Assembly (NCBI RefSeq): GCF_014201825.1
Contig: NZ_JACHFJ010000007.1
Coordinates: 62,001 to 126,000 of the forward strand
Length of the DNA: 64,000 nt
Source: Acidocella aromatica
Lineage (GTDB): Bacteria; Pseudomonadota; Alphaproteobacteria; Acetobacterales; Acetobacteraceae
Direction of reading: 5' to 3'
Position numbers and translations under genes: made by a program. This document shows positions 60,555 through 64,000 of the stretch, one piece after another (the first letter of the stretch is position 1; each line of letters begins with the position of its first letter). The notes beneath the pieces are model-generated. The model saw only the letters and a program-made list of their open reading frames with translations, was not told the origin of the DNA and searched no databases.

Positions 60555-60935
60555 CTACCCCTCCAGCGCGCGCCCCAGGCTCCGGCGCAGCAACTGGCCC
60601 GGCTGGCGGTGCTCGCGCAGCGCGGCGGCGAATTGGGCCGGGGTATGCTCGGGCGGCGTGAGGAATGAGGTGAAGCCGCAGGCGATCAGCGCTGCGAACT
60701 GGTCGGGGATGAAATGCCCGACGGCGCGCAAATCGCCCTTATAGCCATGGCGCTCCCGCAACGTGCGGGCCAGGGTAAAGCCGCGCCCGTCTCGGAATTT
60801 CGGGAACTCGATCTCGATCAGCGCCGCCCCGGGGAGCTGGGTGGCGATGTCCTCGATCTTCGCATCGGGCGTCAGGCGCAGCCCGGCCACGCCGGCGTCC
60901 GCGATTTCCTCGCCCTTGGCGTTAACGAGCGGCAT
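60555..60935 (-). CDS. DUF934 family protein (sulfite reductase-associated)
   Basis: A 126-residue protein downstream of cysI, with FPKFRDGRGFTLARTLRERHGYKGDLRAVG, the DUF934 core. The family is always found next to assimilatory sulfite reductase but its function is not assigned. It overlaps cysI by 14 bases and precedes a terminator. The usual next gene, cysH, is absent. Confidence 0.9.
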   Translation of the reverse strand: MPLVNAKGEEIADAGVAGLRLTPDAKIEDIATQLPGAALIEIEFPKFRDGRGFTLARTLRERHGYKGDLRAVGHFIPDQFAALIACGFTSFLTPPEHTPAQFAAALREHRQPGQLLRRSLGRALEG

Positions 60936-62916
60936 TGACGGCCTCCTTGAACGGCGCCGCGCCGAGGCGGCGGTAAGTGTCGATGAACTTTTCGCCCGGT
61001 GTGCGCTGGGCCACATAGGCGTTCACGATCGCCTCGATGGCATCCGGCACATTGGCCGTGGGCACGGCCGGGCCGATGATGGAGCCGATCGCGGCGTTCT
61101 CATCCGCCGCACCGCCGAGGGTAATCTGGTACACTTCCTCGCCGTTCTTATCGACGCCGAGCAGCCCGATATGCCCGACATGGTGATGCCCGCAGGCATT
61201 GATGCAGCCGGAGATGTTCACGTACAGCGTGCCGATCTCCCGCTCGCGCCCGGCGAAGCGCTCGGCCAAGCGCTGCGCCACCGGAATGGAGCGGGCCGTG
61301 GCCAAGGCACAGTAATCCATACCCGGGCAGGCGATGATGTCCGAGATCAGCCCCACATTGGCCGAAGCGAGCCCCACCTTCACCAGCCCCTGATACAAAG
61401 CGGGGAGATCGTCCTTGGCGACATGCGGCAGAACCAGATTCTGCACATGGCTCACGCGGATCTCGCCCAGCGAATATTTGTCGGCCAGATCGGCCACCGC
61501 GTCCATTTCATCGGCGCTGGCATCGCCGGGGATGCCGCCGATCGGCTTCAGCGATATCTGCGCCGAGATATAGCCCGGATCGCGGTGCCCATGCGTGTTC
61601 CGCTCCACCCAGGCGGCGAAATCCGCATCCTCCGCCAGGGCTTTCGCGAACACGCCGCTATCCTGGCGCGTGAATTCCGGCACCGGGAAGCGCGCGGCCA
61701 CGGCGGCAACCAACTCCGGCGTCAGCACGCAATAATCCGGCGGCAACGCCGCGTATTCGTCCTCGACCATCTGGATGAAGGCTTCCGGCTTCATCTCGCG
61801 GATCAGGATCTTGATGCGCGACTTATACATATTGTCGCGCCGACCGAGCGCGTTGTACACGCGCAGAACCGCCTCGTTATAACGCAGCAGCTCGGCCAGC
61901 GGCACGTCGTCGCGCAGCTTGATCGCCACATAGGGCGTGCGGCCCAGACCGCCACCGGCGAAGATGCGGAACACCGGCTCACCGGCTTCGTTTTTATGCA
62001 CCTCGATGCCGATGTCATGCACACGCACAGCTGCACGGTCATGCGGCGCGCCGGTGATGGCAATCTTGAACTTGCGCGGCAGATAGGTGAACTCGGGGTG
62101 ATCCGTGGACCACTGGCGCAGGATCTCGGCGTAGAGGCGCGGGTCGATCACCTCATCCGCCGCCGCACCGGCGTACTCGTCCGTCGTCACGTTGCGGATG
62201 CAGTTGCCAGAGGTCTGGATACCGTGCAGATCCGCCTCGGCCAGCGCGGCCAGGGCGGCAGGGGTATCCTCCAGCCGCAGCCAGTTGAACTGGATATTCT
62301 GGCGGGTGGTGAAATGGCCGTAGCCACGGTCGTAATGCCGGGCCACATAGGCGAGCTGGCGCAGCTGCGTGGCGCTGAGCACGCCATACGGAATGGCGAT
62401 GCGCAGCATGTAGGCGTGCAGTTGCAGATACAGCCCGTTCATCAGGCGCAGCGGCTTGAACTCGTCCTCGGAGAGCTCGCCCGCGCGGCGGCGTTCCACC
62501 TGCTCGCCAAATTCACGCGCGCGCTGGCGCAGGAAGTCGCGGTCATATTCGTCGTAGTGATAGATGCCGGCATGGGGCGAGGTGGAACTGGCCGATGGCA
62601 GCGGTGGCAGCTTGTCCGCGCCGTCACGCCATGGGCCCGCGGGCAAATCGGCGCGTACCGAGGGACCGCGTGCGCGGATCTGCTCGCGATGCGCCACCGG
62701 CATCAGCTTGCCATCTTCCTGCGTCACCTCAACGGCCCGTACCTCCACCACATGCGCCGCCACATCGGCGGGCTGCGCCGCCGCCAGCGCGCCGGGCAAG
62801 GCCGTGTCGTCATACGTTGCGGCGGCATCCACATGCTCCGCCCAGCCATGCTCTCCGGCGAACCAGACGGACACACCATCGCGCAGACGGTTGGCGGTGA
62901 TCACATGCAAAGACAT
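60922..62916 (-). CDS. cysI: Assimilatory sulfite reductase hemoprotein with fused N-terminal DUF2849
   Basis: A 664-residue siroheme enzyme reducing sulfite to sulfide. The [4Fe-4S]/siroheme site is CPGMDYC and later CINAC (Cx5C...Cx3C), and HFTTRQNIQFNW is the usual substrate-side segment. The first 90 or so residues (SLHVITANRLRDGVSVWF...AHVVEVRAVEV) match DUF2849, normally a separate small gene just upstream of cysI, here joined in one frame. ATG 62916 gives a clean DUF2849 start. A plain CysI is about 100 residues shorter. Confidence 0.93.
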   Translation of the reverse strand: MSLHVITANRLRDGVSVWFAGEHGWAEHVDAAATYDDTALPGALAAAQPADVAAHVVEVRAVEVTQEDGKLMPVAHREQIRARGPSVRADLPAGPWRDGADKLPPLPSASSTSPHAGIYHYDEYDRDFLRQRAREFGEQVERRRAGELSEDEFKPLRLMNGLYLQLHAYMLRIAIPYGVLSATQLRQLAYVARHYDRGYGHFTTRQNIQFNWLRLEDTPAALAALAEADLHGIQTSGNCIRNVTTDEYAGAAADEVIDPRLYAEILRQWSTDHPEFTYLPRKFKIAITGAPHDRAAVRVHDIGIEVHKNEAGEPVFRIFAGGGLGRTPYVAIKLRDDVPLAELLRYNEAVLRVYNALGRRDNMYKSRIKILIREMKPEAFIQMVEDEYAALPPDYCVLTPELVAAVAARFPVPEFTRQDSGVFAKALAEDADFAAWVERNTHGHRDPGYISAQISLKPIGGIPGDASADEMDAVADLADKYSLGEIRVSHVQNLVLPHVAKDDLPALYQGLVKVGLASANVGLISDIIACPGMDYCALATARSIPVAQRLAERFAGREREIGTLYVNISGCINACGHHHVGHIGLLGVDKNGEEVYQITLGGAADENAAIGSIIGPAVPTANVPDAIEAIVNAYVAQRTPGEKFIDTYRRLGAAPFKEAVNAAR

Positions 62917-63147
62917 CTCAAAGCTTTCCCACACTCGAACCTTGGCGCCAGATAAAGATTTTTTCCGCCTCGTCCAGAGCAAGGCGGCGATTTCATGGGA
63001 AATAATTTTTCAGAAACCTAGCCTATAAAGCCACTGAAAAGTAATTTTTTCCCACACGCCTCATCACGAGAAAATCCACACAAGAAAATATGGAACGGGA
63101 GAGCATGATTACCAGCACCGCAAAACATGCCCAAGGAGGCGTGCGAA
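62917..63147. other. Divergent promoter region between cysI and yeeE
   Basis: About 230 AT-richer bases between divergent genes. CCGCCT...AGGCGG (around 62967-62989) can pair. No FNR box or sigma-54 element was seen. Confidence 0.4.
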
Positions 63148-63180
63148 ATGCGGCGGATCCACATATATCAGGATGCATGA
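63148..63180 (+). CDS. Possible 10-codon leader peptide
   Basis: ATG 63148 follows a perfect AAGGAGG site at eight bases and reads MRRIHIYQDA, stopping at TGA 63178-63180, which overlaps the yeeE ATG (ATGA). It may couple translation of yeeE. The match to an ideal ribosome site is the main evidence. Confidence 0.35.
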   Translation: MRRIHIYQDA

Positions 63181-63602
63181 CGATTATTCTCAACCCCGCC
63201 ATGCTGGCGGACTCCCTCGCGGGCGGCGCAGTGATCGGCACGGCCTCGGCCGGGCTGCTGCTCGTGAATGGCCGCATCGCCGGCATCAGCGGCATCTTCG
63301 CCCGTGCCACCAAACCCGATGCTACACTCTGGCAATGGGCGTTCCTGGCCGGGCTGCTCGCCGCCGGGGCTGGGGCGGCCCTGGCCGGATACCCCCTGCC
63401 CGCCGACATCACCAAACAGAGCCTGCCCTTGCTTGCCCTGGCCGGGCTGCTCACCGGGGTCGGCACGCGGTTGGGCGGCGGCTGCACCAGCGGGCATGGC
63501 GTCTGCGGTCTGGCCCGCCTCTCCCCGCGCTCGCTGGCGGCGGTGCTGGTGTTCATGGGTGTCGCCGGGCTTACAGTATTCGTGCGGAGGCATGTGCTGT
63601 GA
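63177..63602 (+). CDS. YeeE/YedE-family membrane protein, first half
   Basis: A 141-residue membrane protein with four helices and GGGCTSGHGVCG, the conserved cysteine motif of the YeeE family, some members of which import thiosulfate. Start at ATG 63177; ATG 63105 in the same frame, with GGGAGA upstream, would add 24 residues. The partner half follows with a TGATG overlap. Next to sulfite reductase it may supply sulfur. Confidence 0.85.
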   Translation: MTIILNPAMLADSLAGGAVIGTASAGLLLVNGRIAGISGIFARATKPDATLWQWAFLAGLLAAGAGAALAGYPLPADITKQSLPLLALAGLLTGVGTRLGGGCTSGHGVCGLARLSPRSLAAVLVFMGVAGLTVFVRRHVL

Positions 63603-64000
63603 TGCGCGCATTGACCGCCTTCGCCTTCGGGCTGCTGTTCGGGCTGGGCCTGCTGCTCTCGGGCATGACCGACCCGGACCGCGTGAAAGCCTTCCTCGAC
63701 ATCGGCGGGGACTGGAACCCGGCTTTGGCGCTGGTGATGGGCGGGGCCATCGCCATCGCCCTGCCCGCTTTTGCCCTGGCCAAACGGCGTAAAAATTGCC
63801 TGCTGGGCGAGGCCATCGACCTGCCCGCCAAACGCAGGATCGACGCCAGGCTGCTGCTCGGCGCCGCGATTTTCGGGCTGGGCTGGGGGCTGGCTGGCAT
63901 CTGCCCCGGCCCTGGCCTGGTGCTGGCCGGGCGCTTGGCCCCTGGCGCGCTGGTCTTCACCGCGGCGCTGTATTGCGGCGCGCGGCTGGCCGAGCGGCTC
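63602..64000 (+). CDS. YeeE/YedE-family (DUF6691-like) membrane protein, second half, 3' truncated by window edge
   Basis: Translation from ATG 63602 gives 133 residues and no stop before the window ends. MRALTAFAFGLLFGLGLLLS and GLAGICPGPGLVLAG match the second half of split YeeE transporters, which work as a pair with the gene before. Three to four helices are seen. Confidence 0.85.
   Translation, partial: MRALTAFAFGLLFGLGLLLSGMTDPDRVKAFLDIGGDWNPALALVMGGAIAIALPAFALAKRRKNCLLGEAIDLPAKRRIDARLLLGAAIFGLGWGLAGICPGPGLVLAGRLAPGALVFTAALYCGARLAERL

Noticed and set aside
60763-62955. Open plus-strand frame of about 730 codons opposite cysI
   Set aside because: Antisense shadow of sulfite reductase; low-complexity His/Arg/Gln composition.

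Overview
The window is GC-rich, densely coded DNA from an alphaproteobacterium. The markers of that class are DUF1150 beside Hsp20, the infA-maf-rng-yacG cluster, short-form HisG, and the DUF2849/CysI/DUF934 sulfite reductase set. An AarC-type succinyl-CoA:acetate CoA-transferase and a Hint-domain surface protein point to the acetic-acid-bacteria family Acetobacteraceae, perhaps an Acidiphilium/Acidocella-like acidophile. That placement is inferred from gene content, not from a phylogeny. I see no integrase, transposase or CRISPR array.

Layout. 1-9.8 kb: end of a ClC channel, a Tat-exported prolyl oligopeptidase, then def-fmt-truA-acyltransferase-dnaE on the minus strand. 9.9-15.3 kb: hsp20 (with a candidate ROSE-like RNA thermometer), DUF1150, a GST, hisG-hisD, infA-maf-rng-yacG. 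15.2-21.4 kb: a methyltransferase, an EamA transporter and tkt-gap-pgk. 21.5-29.9 kb: a truncated globin, amt with a sigma-54-type promoter, a UbiH-like monooxygenase, a KefB/C-like antiporter, a fatty-acid desaturase and a class A PBP. 29.95-33.6 kb: tRNA-Leu(UAA), an AT-rich island with iteron-like repeats and an operator-like palindrome, then tadG-tadE-tadE genes, the tadG being split by a frameshift at a G7 tract. 33.7-44.8 kb: a complete [NiFe]-hydrogenase locus, with hypCDFE on plus converging on hupSLCDGHI-hypAB on minus. 45.1-54.8 kb: aarC, a phosphotransferase/P-loop kinase fusion, CBS protein-ftsH, aldehyde dehydrogenase-DUF779 with a sigma-54 promoter and its divergent AcoR-like activator, then a probable small RNA. 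55-64 kb: hemN, cysK, a diguanylate cyclase, the Hint protein, a DUF2849-CysI fusion with DUF934, and a split YeeE/YedE transporter that runs off the end.

How it fits together. The hydrogenase small subunit carries all six cysteines, at the E. coli Hyd-1 spacing, of the proximal [4Fe-3S] cluster that gives oxygen tolerance. The operon also carries a rubredoxin and HyaE/HyaF homologues. FNR-type boxes (TTGAT-N4-ATCAA or near matches) lie upstream of the hydrogenase operon, hemN, the globin, the CBS-ftsH pair and an otherwise empty stretch ending in a strong terminator. The last has the layout of an anaerobically induced small RNA. The window therefore holds much of an oxygen-limitation response scattered over 35 kb, although no fnr gene is present in it. 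Sigma-54 promoters separately mark ammonium uptake and aldehyde oxidation.
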